NCBI GenBank assembly: GCA_025937135.1 | Contig: JAICRZ010000002.1 | Span: 1-48,929 of the forward strand | Direction: 5' to 3' | Length of the DNA stretch: 48,929 nt | From: Thermoleophilaceae bacterium | GTDB taxonomy: Bacteria > Actinomycetota > Thermoleophilia > Solirubrobacterales > Thermoleophilaceae | Shown here: positions 8,491 through 17,321 of the stretch, in pieces | Layout of the letters: each line of letters begins with the position of its first letter | Numbering within the stretch: the stretch's first letter is position 1 | The notes under the pieces: generated by a model | The model's input: only the letters and a program-made list of their open reading frames with translations | The model's database searches: none | What the model was told of the DNA's origin: nothing | Program-made: the position numbers and the translations under genes

Positions 8491-8534
8491 GCCCGCGGCC
8501 CGCGGATGGGCACGGCGGGCCGCGGGCCGCGGGC
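8491..8534. repeat. GC-only inverted repeat, 15-bp stem, likely terminator or processing hairpin
   Basis: GCCCGCGGCCCGCGG at 8491-8505 pairs perfectly with 8520-8534 around a 14-nt loop, and each arm is itself a tandem of GGCCCGC units. It lies between the MBL and hsp20 genes with no T-run. It could end MBL transcription or be a slippage-prone repeat. Confidence 0.6.
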
Positions 8535-8560
8535 TGCGGGCCGCGGCGAAGAGGTCGAGC

Positions 8561-8566
8561 TAGATT
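8561..8566 (+). promoter_or_regulatory. Probable -10 box TAGATT for hsp20-lon
   Basis: TAGATT ends exactly 6 nt before GTG 8573, which has no Shine-Dalgarno, so transcription probably starts at the first codon. No clear -35 is visible. Confidence 0.55.
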
Positions 8567-8572
8567 GATCCC

Positions 8573-9019
8573 GTGGCAAGCGAGCGTGACCTCTTCGCGA
8601 ATTTCGAACGCATGCGCCGTGAGATCGACGAGCTTTTCGGCGACGTCTTCGAGCGCACTGGGCTGACGCAGAGCAGGACGTTCACGCCGGAGGTTGACGT
8701 GTACTACTGCGGCGGCGGGCCGGCGCGGGCGATCGTGAAGGTGGCGATCGCCGGGATCGACCCCGACGACGTGTCGCTCGAGATTCGCGGCCGGCAGGTC
8801 GTGATCGCGGGCGTGCGGCGCGCGCAGGAGGCGGAGGGTCGCCTCTACCAGCAGATCGAGATCGCCCACGGGCCGTTCAAGCGGGTGGTCGAGCTGAGCG
8901 CCGACGTCGACGCCGAGCGCGCGACCGCCACATACGACGACGGCATCCTGCGCATAGACATCCCGCTCGCGCAGCCCGAGGACACCACGCGCCGCATCCC
9001 CATCGAGGGCAGCGAATGA
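8573..9019 (+). CDS. Hsp20 / alpha-crystallin small heat-shock protein
   Basis: A 148-residue holdase chaperone. The alpha-crystallin domain spans about residues 36-140: FTPEVDVYYCGGGPARAIV opens the sandwich, DPDDVSLEIRGRQVVIAG follows, and the signature ATYDDGILRIDIPL lies near residues 120-133. A C-terminal RRIPIEG gives the I-x-I-type oligomerisation tail. Its stop overlaps lon (ATGA), coupling a holdase to the main quality-control protease; this pairing suggests heat or proteotoxic-stress control, though no HAIR/CIRCE operator is evident. Confidence 0.92.
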   Translation: MASERDLFANFERMRREIDELFGDVFERTGLTQSRTFTPEVDVYYCGGGPARAIVKVAIAGIDPDDVSLEIRGRQVVIAGVRRAQEAEGRLYQQIEIAHGPFKRVVELSADVDAERATATYDDGILRIDIPLAQPEDTTRRIPIEGSE

Positions 9020-11397
9020 CCATCGAGATCGCCCGGCCCGGCGACGAGCCGCAGGCCGAGGCCGAGCGCACCCTCCCGTCGGGGCTGCCGGTGCTGCCGC
9101 TCAAGGACACGGTCGTCTTCCCGGACACGCTCACGCCGCTCGCGATCGGCCAGGAGCGCTCGATCAAGCTGATCAACGACGTGCTCGGCGGCGAGCGGAT
9201 GCTGGCGATGGTGCCGTCCCGCGACCCGGAGGTCGACCAGCCGGGCCCTGAGGAGCTGCACGAATACGGCGTGGCCGGCACGGTCGCGCGGATGATCAAG
9301 GTCCCCGACGGGACGCTGCGGATCCTGGTCCAGGGCGGGCCCCGCGTCCGCGTCGACGACTTCGTGGCCACCGACCCGTACCTCGTCGCGCGAATCGAGG
9401 AGGCGCCCGACATCATCGAGCCGAGCGCCGAGCTCGACGCACTCGCGCGCAACGTCCAGGTCACGTTCTCGCAGATCATCGAGCAGGTTCCGTACCTGCC
9501 CGAGGAGCTACAGGTGGCCGTGGCCAACCTCGAGGACCCGGTCGAGCTCGGCTGGATGATCGCCGGGGCGCTTCGCATCCGCACCGACGAGAAGCAGGAG
9601 CTGCTCGAGGAGCGCGACCTGGCGAAGCGGCTGCGGCGCCTGCTCGAGATCCTCACGAGGGAGTCCGAGCTCATTTCGCTCGGCACGCGCATCCAGTCGC
9701 CGATCCAGAGCGAGATGGACCAGGCGCAGCGCGAGTACTTCCTGCGCCAGCAGCTCAAGGCGATCCAGGAGGAGCTCGGCGAGGGCGACGAGCAGGCCGC
9801 CGAGGCGAACGACCTGCGCGAGCGGCTGGAGGCCGCCGACCTGCCCGACGAGGTGCGCAAGGCGGCCGACCGCGAGCTCCAGCGCTTCGAGCGGCTGCCG
9901 CCGCAGGCCGCCGAGCACGGCGTGATCCGCACCTACCTCGAGTGGATCGTCGAGATCCCCTGGCGCGAGTCGACGCCCGACCACCTCGACCTCAAGGAGG
10001 CGCGCGCACAGCTCGACCGCGACCACTACGACATCGAGTCGGTGAAGGACCGGATCCTCGAGTTCCTCGCGGTGCGCAAGCTCAAGCCCGACGCGCGCTC
10101 CTCGATCCTCTGCTTCGTCGGTCCTCCGGGCGTCGGCAAGACGTCGCTCGGCCATTCGATCGCCGACGCGATGGGGCGCAGGTTCGAGCGGATCAGCGTG
10201 GGCGGCGTGCGCGACGAGTCGGAGATCCGCGGCCACCGCCGGACCTACATCGGCGCGCTCCCGGGCACCATCGTCCGGTCGCTGCGCGACGCCGGCTCGA
10301 ACAATCCGGTCTTGATGATCGACGAGATCGACAAGATGGGCGCGGACTTCCGCGGCGATCCGTCGAGCGCGATGCTCGAGGTGCTCGACCCCGAGCAGAA
10401 CGGCACCTTTCGCGACCACTACATGGACCTGCCGCTCGACCTCTCGAACGTCTTCTTCATCTGCACCGCGAACCAGCTCGACCCGATCCCGGGGCCGCTG
10501 CGCGACCGCATGGAGACGATCGAGCTGTCGGGCTACACGAACGAGGAGAAGCTCGAGATCGCGAAGCGCTACCTCGTGCCGCGCCAGATCGAGCGCAACG
10601 GCCTGCCCGACGGCAAGGTCGTGTTCGACGACGCCGCCCTGCGCGCGATCGCCGAGGGCTACACGCGCGAGGCCGGGGTGCGCAACCTGGAGCGCCAGAT
10701 CGGATCGGTGTGCCGCAAGATCGCGCGCGCATACGCCGAGGGTGCGCCACGCCGCAAGCGCGTCATCCGCCCGAAGCAGGTGCGCGAGCTGCTCGGCCGG
10801 CCGCGCTTCATGGACGATCCGAAGCGCCGCACCGGCGAGCCGGGCGTGGCGACCGGGCTCGCATGGACGCCGGTCGGCGGCGATGTGCTCTTCATCGAGG
10901 CCACCGCGTACCCGGGCGAGGGGCACCTCACGATCACCGGCCAGCTGGGCGACGTGATGAAGGAGTCGGCCCAGGCCGCGCTGTCGTACCTGAAGGCGAA
11001 CGTCTGGCGCTGGGGCGGCGACGTCGACGAGGGCTGGTTCCGCGCGCACGACATCCACGTGCACGTGCCCGCCGGCGCCGTGCCGAAGGACGGGCCGAGC
11101 GCCGGCATCACGATGGCGACGGCGATGGCGTCGCTCGTCACCGGCACGCCGATGCGCTCCGACACTGCCATGACCGGCGAGATCACGCTGACCGGCCAGG
11201 TGCTTCCGATCGGCGGACTGAAGGAGAAGTCGCTCGCCGCGCAGCGGCTCGGGATCACGCGCATCATCGCCCCGAAGCCGAACGAGCCGGACCTGGAGGA
11301 CTTCCCGCCGAGCCTGCTCGAGGACGTCGAGTTCATCTTTGCCGACTCGATCGACACGGTGCTCGGCGAGGCGCTCGAGGGACGAGGCGTTACGTAG
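9016..11397 (+). CDS. lon: ATP-dependent Lon protease
   Basis: 793 residues, normal for LonA. The N-terminal LON substrate domain (about 25-215) begins LPVLPLKDTVVFPDTLTPL. Then come a coiled segment and the AAA+ module with Walker A GPPGVGKTSL (~370-379) and Walker B VLMIDEIDKM (~432-441). The C-terminal protease domain has the catalytic Ser in PKDGPSAGIT (~696) and the Lys in GGLKEKSLAA (~739). It degrades misfolded and regulatory proteins in the cytoplasm. ATG 9016 overlaps the hsp20 stop. Confidence 0.97.
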   Translation: MTIEIARPGDEPQAEAERTLPSGLPVLPLKDTVVFPDTLTPLAIGQERSIKLINDVLGGERMLAMVPSRDPEVDQPGPEELHEYGVAGTVARMIKVPDGTLRILVQGGPRVRVDDFVATDPYLVARIEEAPDIIEPSAELDALARNVQVTFSQIIEQVPYLPEELQVAVANLEDPVELGWMIAGALRIRTDEKQELLEERDLAKRLRRLLEILTRESELISLGTRIQSPIQSEMDQAQREYFLRQQLKAIQEELGEGDEQAAEANDLRERLEAADLPDEVRKAADRELQRFERLPPQAAEHGVIRTYLEWIVEIPWRESTPDHLDLKEARAQLDRDHYDIESVKDRILEFLAVRKLKPDARSSILCFVGPPGVGKTSLGHSIADAMGRRFERISVGGVRDESEIRGHRRTYIGALPGTIVRSLRDAGSNNPVLMIDEIDKMGADFRGDPSSAMLEVLDPEQNGTFRDHYMDLPLDLSNVFFICTANQLDPIPGPLRDRMETIELSGYTNEEKLEIAKRYLVPRQIERNGLPDGKVVFDDAALRAIAEGYTREAGVRNLERQIGSVCRKIARAYAEGAPRRKRVIRPKQVRELLGRPRFMDDPKRRTGEPGVATGLAWTPVGGDVLFIEATAYPGEGHLTITGQLGDVMKESAQAALSYLKANVWRWGGDVDEGWFRAHDIHVHVPAGAVPKDGPSAGITMATAMASLVTGTPMRSDTAMTGEITLTGQVLPIGGLKEKSLAAQRLGITRIIAPKPNEPDLEDFPPSLLEDVEFIFADSIDTVLGEALEGRGVT

Positions 11398-11450
11398 GGC
11401 GCTGGACCCGGGTAAGGTTCCGCCAGGCAAGCCGATTTTCGAGGAGAGCC

Positions 11451-11918
11451 ATGGCATCGAAGAAGAAAAAGGCGGCGAAGGGCGCAGCCGGCGCGGTAGC
11501 CGCGGGCAAGGCGGCGACCTCGAACCCTTACGTTCAGCGCCTCGCCAACGACGACGAGCTGCGCGACAACCTCCGGACGGCGTTCGAGTCTGCGCGCAAC
11601 GCGTACGACCGCATGTCGAACGGCAAGGGGCCCGCTAAGGCGCTCCTTGACGACAAGAAGACGCAGCGCGAGCTGAAGGAGGCCGCGTCATCGCTGAAGG
11701 AAGCGGCCGACACGCTGCGCGGTTCGAAGACGAAGAAGAAGCGCCGCCGCGGCGGTCTCTTCACCCTCCTGCTCGTGGGCGGCGTCGCCGCGCTCGTGCT
11801 CAACGAGGGTCTGCGCAAGAAGGTGCTGGACATGCTGTTCGGCGCGGAGGAGGAGTTCGAGTACACCTCCACCACGACGCCGTCGAGCTCGGGCGCGGGG
11901 ACGACGGTCAACGCCTGA
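11451..11918 (+). CDS. Basic single-pass membrane protein, unknown function
   Basis: 155 residues from ATG 11451 behind GAGGAG. A Lys/Ala-rich start (MASKKKKAAKGAAG) is followed by an amphipathic helical region (~25-95). After KKKRRRGG comes a hydrophobic segment LFTLLLVGGVAALVLNEGL (~103-121) and a Ser/Thr-rich tail. The basic cluster before the membrane helix predicts the N-terminal part inside the cell. I do not recognise the family. It follows lon by 53 bp and may have its own promoter (TAAGGT near 11412). Confidence 0.75.
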   Translation: MASKKKKAAKGAAGAVAAGKAATSNPYVQRLANDDELRDNLRTAFESARNAYDRMSNGKGPAKALLDDKKTQRELKEAASSLKEAADTLRGSKTKKKRRRGGLFTLLLVGGVAALVLNEGLRKKVLDMLFGAEEEFEYTSTTTPSSSGAGTTVNA

Positions 11919-11944
11919 CGCGACGACGAGAAGCTCCGAGATGT

Positions 11945-11977
11945 GAGTGAGGGGCGCCCCCGCGGCGCCCCTCACTC
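11945..11977. terminator. Bidirectional hairpin terminator, 14-bp perfect stem
   Basis: GAGTGAGGGGCGCC (11945-11958) and GGCGCCCCTCACTC (11964-11977) flank a 5-nt loop CCCGC. It lies between convergent genes ending at 11918 and 11998, so it probably serves both. There is no T-run, as is usual in high-GC actinobacteria. Confidence 0.8.
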
Positions 11978-11997
11978 GTTCCAGGACCCGTCGGCGA

Positions 11998-13410
11998 CTA
12001 GCGCGCGCGGGCCGCGGCTTCGGCGCTCGGGCGGATGTTCTGCCCGAGGTGGAACATGTTGCCGGGGTCGTAGCGGTCCTTGATCGCCACGAGCCGGTCG
12101 TAGTGGGAGCGGTAGACGTCCTGCACGCGATCGTCGCCGCTGTCGCTCGTGAACGTGATGTACACGCCGCCGCTCGAGTGCGGCTCGAGCGAGGTCGCGA
12201 GATCGCGCGTCCACTCGACGTTGCGCTCGTCGTCGGCCGGGTCGGTCCACTGCGACAGGACGTGGTATGCCCAGCGGGCGTCGCGGCGGCCGAGCGCGGT
12301 CGCGCCCTGCGGCACGCGCGCGACGGCGCCGCCGAGCGGCTGGAAGAGCGCGACCGTCAGCGGTGAGACCATCCTCATCCCCGCGTCGCAGATCAGGTCG
12401 ATCGCCCCGTCGGACAGCTCGTCCATCAGGTCGGCCTTCCAGTAGTGGCGATTGCCGTGCGGGTTGCCCGGCTCGAGCAGCTGCTGCGCTCCCATGTAGG
12501 GCATCGGACCCACCATGTCCACGGCCGGGCCGAGATCCTTGAGCGGCTGAAGGACCCGCTCGCCCTCCTCGGCGTCGCCCGCGTAGGTGGCGATGATCCC
12601 GACCGCCGGCTTGCCGCGCGCCTCCTCCGGAACGAAGGGCGCGGGCGGCGCGGTGAGGAACGCGAGTGCGCCGCCGACCTCGTCCGGCGCGGTCTCCATG
12701 AAGGCGCGATAGGCCTGCGCGATCTCACGTCCGGCGAACGGCGGGAACACGAGCATCCCGCCATAGATCATCGGGCCGACCGGGTGCAGCCGGTAGGTGA
12801 ACTGCGTGACCACGCCGAAGTTGCCGCCGCCGCCCTTGAGCGCCCAGAACAGTTCGGCATTCTCTTCCCTGTTGCAGCGGAGGAAGCGCCCGTCGGCGGT
12901 CACGATGTCGGCCTCGAGCAGGTTGTCGCAGGTGTAGCCGAGCTTGCGCTCGAGCCAGCCGCTGCCGGCGCCGAGGGTGAGCCCGGCGATGCCGGTCGAG
13001 GGCACGCGCCCGCCGGTCACGGCCAGGCCGTGCTCCTGCGAGGCGGCGTCGAGCTCGCCCCACGTCACGCCCGCCTGCGCCCGCGCGACGCGAGCCTCGG
13101 GATCGATGTGGATCCGCTTCATCTCGGTCAGATCGATGACGACGCCGCCCTCGGTGATCTGCGACCCGGTCACCCCGTGGCCGCCCGCGCGTATCGACAC
13201 CTCGGCCGCGCGCACGCGCGCGAGCTCCACCACTGCGATCACGTCGTGGGGATCGCGGCACTTGACGATCGCGGCCGGATGCCTGTCGACCATCGCGTTG
13301 AAGACGGTCCGCGCCCGCTCGTACTCATCGCTGCCGGGTGCGATCACCTCACCCTTGACCGAGCCGGCGAGCTGCTCGAGCGCGATGCTGTCGAGGACCT
13401 GCGTAGCCAT
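11998..13410 (-). CDS. FAD-binding oxidoreductase, berberine-bridge-enzyme type
   Basis: 470 residues from ATG 13410 with AAGGGACG upstream. The PCMH-type FAD domain includes RAGGHGVTG, whose His78 is the usual covalent 8-alpha-histidyl FAD site, and GLTLGAGSGWLERKLGYTCDNL. At the position of the second covalent Cys of bicovalent enzymes (about 62 residues later) the sequence is GGRVPSTG, so a single covalent link is predicted. The C-terminal YDPGNMFHLGQNI is the BBE domain signature. Such enzymes oxidise sugars, alcohols or alkaloid-like substrates with O2; the substrate here is unknown. It appears monocistronic. Confidence 0.88.
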   Translation of the reverse strand: MATQVLDSIALEQLAGSVKGEVIAPGSDEYERARTVFNAMVDRHPAAIVKCRDPHDVIAVVELARVRAAEVSIRAGGHGVTGSQITEGGVVIDLTEMKRIHIDPEARVARAQAGVTWGELDAASQEHGLAVTGGRVPSTGIAGLTLGAGSGWLERKLGYTCDNLLEADIVTADGRFLRCNREENAELFWALKGGGGNFGVVTQFTYRLHPVGPMIYGGMLVFPPFAGREIAQAYRAFMETAPDEVGGALAFLTAPPAPFVPEEARGKPAVGIIATYAGDAEEGERVLQPLKDLGPAVDMVGPMPYMGAQQLLEPGNPHGNRHYWKADLMDELSDGAIDLICDAGMRMVSPLTVALFQPLGGAVARVPQGATALGRRDARWAYHVLSQWTDPADDERNVEWTRDLATSLEPHSSGGVYITFTSDSGDDRVQDVYRSHYDRLVAIKDRYDPGNMFHLGQNIRPSAEAAARAR

Positions 13411-13500
13411 TCGTCCGTCCCTTCCTCGCGTGTGCCCCCTCCGCCGACCCTAACCCCGCCCCCGCGGGTGGCGCAACACCGGCCGCGCGAGGCGGGCGCG

Positions 13501-14697
13501 TCAGCGGTCGAGGAAGTCGCGCACCACCACGAGCGTGCCGGGCTGCTCGCCGGCGCCCGCGCCGTTCGCCTTCACCCAGGCGGCGGCGGGCACGTCGCGG
13601 CGGTGCTCCCACGCGCGCAGGAAGGGATACGGGTCGACGGCGGCGCCGCCGCCGGGGTGGACCTCGAAGTGGAGGTGCGGCGGCGTCTGCTCGGCGTCGC
13701 CGGTCGAGCCGACGAAGCCCACGACCTGGCCCGCGTCCACGTGCAGCCCGCTGTGCGCGTCGTTGGCGAATGCCGAGAGGTGGCCGTAGAAGAACTCGTC
13801 GCCGCCCTTGTCGCACTTCACCCACAGCCGGTTGCCGGGCACGACGTTGGTGCCGACTCGGTGGAGCGTCCCCTTGCAGACCGCCACGACCGGTGTGCCC
13901 GCGGTGGCGAAGATGTCGTTGCCCTCGTGGTGGCCGGTGTCCTGGCGCGGTGCACCGTAGTCGTCGCTGTAGCTGTGCTTGCCGTAGACCGGGAAGACGT
14001 AGCCCTTCGAGGTGAGCAGCACCTTCGTGCGTGGCGGCTTCCTGCGCTTCGCCTTCGGCGGCTTGGCGTGCCCCGGCTTGGTCGTCTTCGGCTGAGCGGG
14101 CTTGGGCTTGGCGGGCTTCGGCTGCGGCGGCGCGACCGCGTCGCGGGCGCTCGCGGACGCGTACGCGATCTTGACCTTCGTCCCGGCGGGGAAGCCGTTG
14201 TAGTCGCTCGTGAGCGTCGCGCGCAGGCCGAGGATTCCGCGCCCGCTGTCGTCGAGTGCGACCAGCTTCCCGTGACCCCCGAGGTCGTAGGTCGAGCGTT
14301 TCGTGACCGTGCCCTGGCTCTGGCCGTTCACCACGAGCTTGCGGATGCGACCGGACTTGCCGTCGCCCGCGCTCGTTGCGCTGGCGGAGACCGACACCGC
14401 GTCGGCGGTCACGAGCCCGCCGAAGAGGTTGACGTTGCGGATGCGCGCGCTCGCGCCGGCTGTGCCCTGGCCACCCGCCGTCGAGGCGCTCACCTGCGTC
14501 CCGACGCCGCGCTTGGAGCCATTGCCCGACGCGCTGACGAGCCCCTTCTGCGAGCCGTCGGCGTCGGTGCGCTGGTAGGCCACCGCCGTGGCCGTGGCGG
14601 GACGCGCGCCGCTGCTCCGCGCGGCGAGCGCGGCGGTGGTCGCGCCGAGCGCCGCGAGGGCGACGAGCGCGATCAGGATGTTGCGGGGCGAAGGCAC
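13501..14697 (-). CDS. Secreted/membrane-anchored M23 peptidoglycan endopeptidase
   Basis: About 398 residues from GTG 14697. The N-terminus has one hydrophobic helix (NILIALVALAALGATTAALA) as signal or anchor. A Ser/Ala-rich beta region follows, with VNLFGGLVTADAVSVSASA resembling actinobacterial choice-of-anchor P domains, then a Pro/Lys linker. The LytM/M23 domain has HHEGNDIFA (H-x3-D zinc ligands) and HLHFEV. The extracellular zinc peptidase would cleave peptide crosslinks in the cell wall. An upstream ATG at 14763 would add 22 polar residues before the signal, so I prefer the GTG. It diverges from the TetR gene. Confidence 0.85.
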   Translation of the reverse strand: MPSPRNILIALVALAALGATTAALAARSSGARPATATAVAYQRTDADGSQKGLVSASGNGSKRGVGTQVSASTAGGQGTAGASARIRNVNLFGGLVTADAVSVSASATSAGDGKSGRIRKLVVNGQSQGTVTKRSTYDLGGHGKLVALDDSGRGILGLRATLTSDYNGFPAGTKVKIAYASASARDAVAPPQPKPAKPKPAQPKTTKPGHAKPPKAKRRKPPRTKVLLTSKGYVFPVYGKHSYSDDYGAPRQDTGHHEGNDIFATAGTPVVAVCKGTLHRVGTNVVPGNRLWVKCDKGGDEFFYGHLSAFANDAHSGLHVDAGQVVGFVGSTGDAEQTPPHLHFEVHPGGGAAVDPYPFLRAWEHRRDVPAAAWVKANGAGAGEQPGTLVVVRDFLDR

Positions 14698-14781
14698 GCG
14701 GTTATCGTCTAGCAGAACGCGTGGGCGGGGGAGTAGTTTCTCGCGCGCGCACTCTTCCCCCACCGGGGGGTGCTCGCGCTC

Positions 14782-14795
14782 TGGCTGGCCGTCCA
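14782..14795. promoter_or_regulatory. Candidate TetR operator (self-regulation)
   Basis: TGGCTGGCCGTCCA lies 2 bp upstream of the TAAATT box of the TetR gene. It matches 12 of 14 bases of the perfect palindrome TGGCTGGCCAGCCA found 55 bp upstream of the R2lox gene. A site here would block RNA polymerase on the regulator's own promoter. Inferred from sequence only. Confidence 0.45.
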
Positions 14796-14797
14796 GC

Positions 14798-14803
14798 TAA
14801 ATT
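14798..14803 (+). promoter_or_regulatory. Probable -10 box TAAATT for TetR gene
   Basis: TAAATT ends 7 nt before GTG 14811; no Shine-Dalgarno is present, predicting a leaderless mRNA and supporting the choice of that start. Confidence 0.55.
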
Positions 14804-14810
14804 CTGCCGG

Positions 14811-15419
14811 GTGGAAGCCGCCACCGGAGCCGAGCGCCGCCTCGACAGCGACAAGGCGCGGCGGATCGTGGAAGCGATGCGGTCGAGCGTTGCCCTGCGC
14901 GGCGCCGCCGGCGCGACGTTCGACCACGTCGCGCAGGAGGCCGGCGTCTCGCGCGGGCTGCTGCACTACTACTTCGGCTCGAAGGAGCGCCTGCTGGTGG
15001 AGGTCGTGCGACGCGACGCCGACGTCCGGATCCAGCGGCTCGAGCAGAACCTCGCGGGCGCCGACTCGATCGACGCGATCGTCGACGTGCTCGTCCGGCA
15101 GCTCGAGGACTTCGTCGCCGACGACACGCCCGCCCACGCGATCATCCACGAGCTGTTCAGCGTCTCGCGCCACAACGACGAGGTGCGCGAGGAGCTCGCC
15201 GAGCTCTACCGCAAGACACGCGGCCAGGTCGCGGAGGTGCTGCGGGCGAAGCAGGCCGCGGGCGTCGTGAACCTGCGCGGCGAGGCCGAGGCCGTCGCGT
15301 CCCTCCTCTTCGCCCTCGGCGACGGGCTCGAGCTCCAGCTCGTCTCCGACCCCGCCTGGGACAGCACGAGCACCTTCGCCTCGGGCATCGCCACCGCGCG
15401 TTTCCTGCTGGGCGCTTAG
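14811..15419 (+). CDS. TetR/AcrR-family transcriptional regulator
   Basis: 202 residues from GTG 14811. The N-terminal HTH (about 14-62) reads ARRIVEAMRSSVALRGAAGATFDHVAQEAGVSRGLLHYYFGSKERLL, with the typical YYF-x-SKE recognition end. The C-terminal helices are a ligand pocket. The gene is 2 bp upstream of an acyl-CoA dehydrogenase gene, so its inducer may be an acyl-CoA or lipid. I recall a similar neighbour set in M. tuberculosis (Rv0232 next to fadE4 and the R2lox gene Rv0233). Confidence 0.9.
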   Translation: MEAATGAERRLDSDKARRIVEAMRSSVALRGAAGATFDHVAQEAGVSRGLLHYYFGSKERLLVEVVRRDADVRIQRLEQNLAGADSIDAIVDVLVRQLEDFVADDTPAHAIIHELFSVSRHNDEVREELAELYRKTRGQVAEVLRAKQAAGVVNLRGEAEAVASLLFALGDGLELQLVSDPAWDSTSTFASGIATARFLLGA

Positions 15420-15421
15420 CC

Positions 15422-16558
15422 ATGACGGCGGATGAGCTCAGCGCCGCGGTCCGGCGCTTCGTGGAGGAGACCGTGCTGCCCCACGTGGACGAGTGGGACC
15501 GGCGCGACGACCTGCCCGACAGCGCGCTCCGCCGCCTCGTCGAGCTCGGGCTCCCGGGGGCGATGGTGCCGACCGAGTACGGCGGCCGCGGCCTGACCGT
15601 CGCCGACCTCGTCCCGGCCTGGCGCGCCCTCTCGCACGGCTGGATCTCGCTCACCGGCGCGGTGAACCCGACCGGCCTCGCCACCGCGCTGCTCGTCCGG
15701 CACGGGACGGAGGACCAGCGCCGCCGCTGGCTGCCACTCATCGGCCGAGGCGAGGCGCTGGCGTCGTTCTCGATCACCGAGCCGCAGGCCGGCAGCGACC
15801 TGGGCCGCATCGAGACGAGCGCTCGCGCGCGCGACGGCGGAGGCCTCGTGCTCGACGGCGAGAAGCGCTGGGTGGCCGGCGGGGCGTCGTCGGACGTCGT
15901 CTTCCTCATGGCCGAGATGGAGGGCTCCGAGAAGCCGTCGTGCGTGGTGCTCCCGGCGGACGGCCGCGGTGGCGCGAGCTGGCAGGTCGGCGAGCTCGAC
16001 AAGGTCGGCTACCGCGGCGTCGAGTCCGCGGCCTACCGCTTCGAGGAGCACGAGTCGCCGGGCGCGGAGATCCTCGGCGGCCACGAGGCGATCGGCAGCG
16101 GCGCGCGGCAGATGCTCGACGCCCTCGACGTGGGCCGCGTGAATGTCGCGTGCCGAGCGCTCGGCATCGTGGACCGCTGCATCGAGTGCGCGGTCGAGGA
16201 GTGCACCACGCGCGAGGTCGGCGACGGGCTGCTCGGCCAGCACACGCACGCGCAACTGCGCGTGGGCGAGCTGATCGCCAGGCGCGCGGGCGTCGAGGCG
16301 CTCACGCAAAAAGCGGCAGCGGCCGTCGACGAGCGCTCGGAGCTCGCCCGCGAGCTCTCGACATCGGCCAAGCTCGTGGCTTCAGACACAGCGGTCTGGG
16401 CCGTGGACGCGGCGGCGCGCCTGGCCGCCAGCCGCTCCTACGCGGCGGGCGACGAGCTCGCCCGGCTGCGCCGCGACGCGCCGCAGACCGAGATCGGCGA
16501 GGGCGCGAACGATGCGCTGCTGCTCGCGCTGGCCAAGCCGGCGCTAGATCGCCAGTAG
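15422..16558 (+). CDS. Acyl-CoA dehydrogenase (FadE-like)
   Basis: 378 residues. FAD- and substrate-binding segments are visible: ASFSITEPQAGSDLGRI (about 115-131) is the classical ACAD signature, DGEKRWVAGG is the following strand, and EIGEGANDALL near 359-369 aligns with the IYEGTs region that holds the catalytic Glu in many members. It would insert the first double bond of an acyl chain, passing electrons to ETF. It forms an operon with the TetR gene and its end overlaps the convergent hydrolase by 15 bp. Chain-length preference cannot be read. Confidence 0.9.
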   Translation: MTADELSAAVRRFVEETVLPHVDEWDRRDDLPDSALRRLVELGLPGAMVPTEYGGRGLTVADLVPAWRALSHGWISLTGAVNPTGLATALLVRHGTEDQRRRWLPLIGRGEALASFSITEPQAGSDLGRIETSARARDGGGLVLDGEKRWVAGGASSDVVFLMAEMEGSEKPSCVVLPADGRGGASWQVGELDKVGYRGVESAAYRFEEHESPGAEILGGHEAIGSGARQMLDALDVGRVNVACRALGIVDRCIECAVEECTTREVGDGLLGQHTHAQLRVGELIARRAGVEALTQKAAAAVDERSELARELSTSAKLVASDTAVWAVDAAARLAASRSYAAGDELARLRRDAPQTEIGEGANDALLLALAKPALDRQ

Positions 16559-17317
16559 CTCGCGCGCGATCGCGTCCGGGGCGTCGTACGTCGGCACGTG
16601 CCCCGCGCCCTTCAGCGGCACGAGCCGCGCGTCCGGCAGCACGCGCACCGCGCGCGGTCCCTGGCGCGGCAGCAGCAGGAGGTCGCGCGTGCCCCACATG
16701 ATCGTGACCGGCACGGTGATCTCCTGGCCGCCGGTGAAGGTGACGCCGTGGATGGCGATCAGCGTGGCGTCGAAGCCCGGGCTGCCGCCGAGGTTCTGGA
16801 ACATGCCGACGGCGTCGTCGGGTGGGATCGCCCACGGGCGCGCGACCATTCCGGCGAACAGCGGCGTGCGGGTGACCGGGTTGCGGATGAGCGGGACGCC
16901 GCGCGTGTGCATCGCCCTCGCGAACGCGCGCTCGACGCGCAGCCGCCCCTTGGCAAACGCCTGCTCGCGCGGAAGCCCGAAGCCGGCCGGCGAGATCCCT
17001 GCCACGGCGCGGGCGCGCCCGCGGCGGGCCACCTCCAGGGACACCCAGCCGCCGAGCGAGTTGCCGGCCACGAGCGGTCGCTCGAGCCCGAGCTCGTCCA
17101 TCAGCTCGATCACCTTCTCGGCGAGGCGCCACGGCGTCGGCTCGTCGCCGTCCGGCAGCGCGGGCGAGTCGCCGAAACCGGGAAGATCCAGCGCGACCAC
17201 GTCGCGATGCGGCGCGAGGTGCTCGAAGAGCGGGCGCCAGACCTGCCACTGGCTGCCGATCCCGTGGATCAGGACGAGCGGCTCACCCGACCCGAGTCGC
17301 TCGTGGTTCAGCGACAA
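16544..17317 (-). CDS. Alpha/beta hydrolase
   Basis: 257 residues. LVLIHGIGSQWQVW gives the oxyanion HG motif, AGNSLGGW (about 93-100) the nucleophile serine elbow, WGTRDLL the likely acid Asp, and GAGHVPTYD the catalytic His. The start must be TTG 17317, 4 nt after the R2lox stop, since no ATG/GTG fits; the two are almost certainly one operon. It could release or process the product of the lipid oxidase, for example by ester or thioester cleavage; that is inference. Confidence 0.88.
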   Translation of the reverse strand: MSLNHERLGSGEPLVLIHGIGSQWQVWRPLFEHLAPHRDVVALDLPGFGDSPALPDGDEPTPWRLAEKVIELMDELGLERPLVAGNSLGGWVSLEVARRGRARAVAGISPAGFGLPREQAFAKGRLRVERAFARAMHTRGVPLIRNPVTRTPLFAGMVARPWAIPPDDAVGMFQNLGGSPGFDATLIAIHGVTFTGGQEITVPVTIMWGTRDLLLLPRQGPRAVRVLPDARLVPLKGAGHVPTYDAPDAIARELLAI

Positions 17318-17321
17318 GCTG

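Noticed and set aside
14721-14810. Upstream ATG start for the TetR protein (30 more residues)
   Set aside because: The extra residues are low-complexity and the GTG at 14811 has a perfectly placed TAAATT box.
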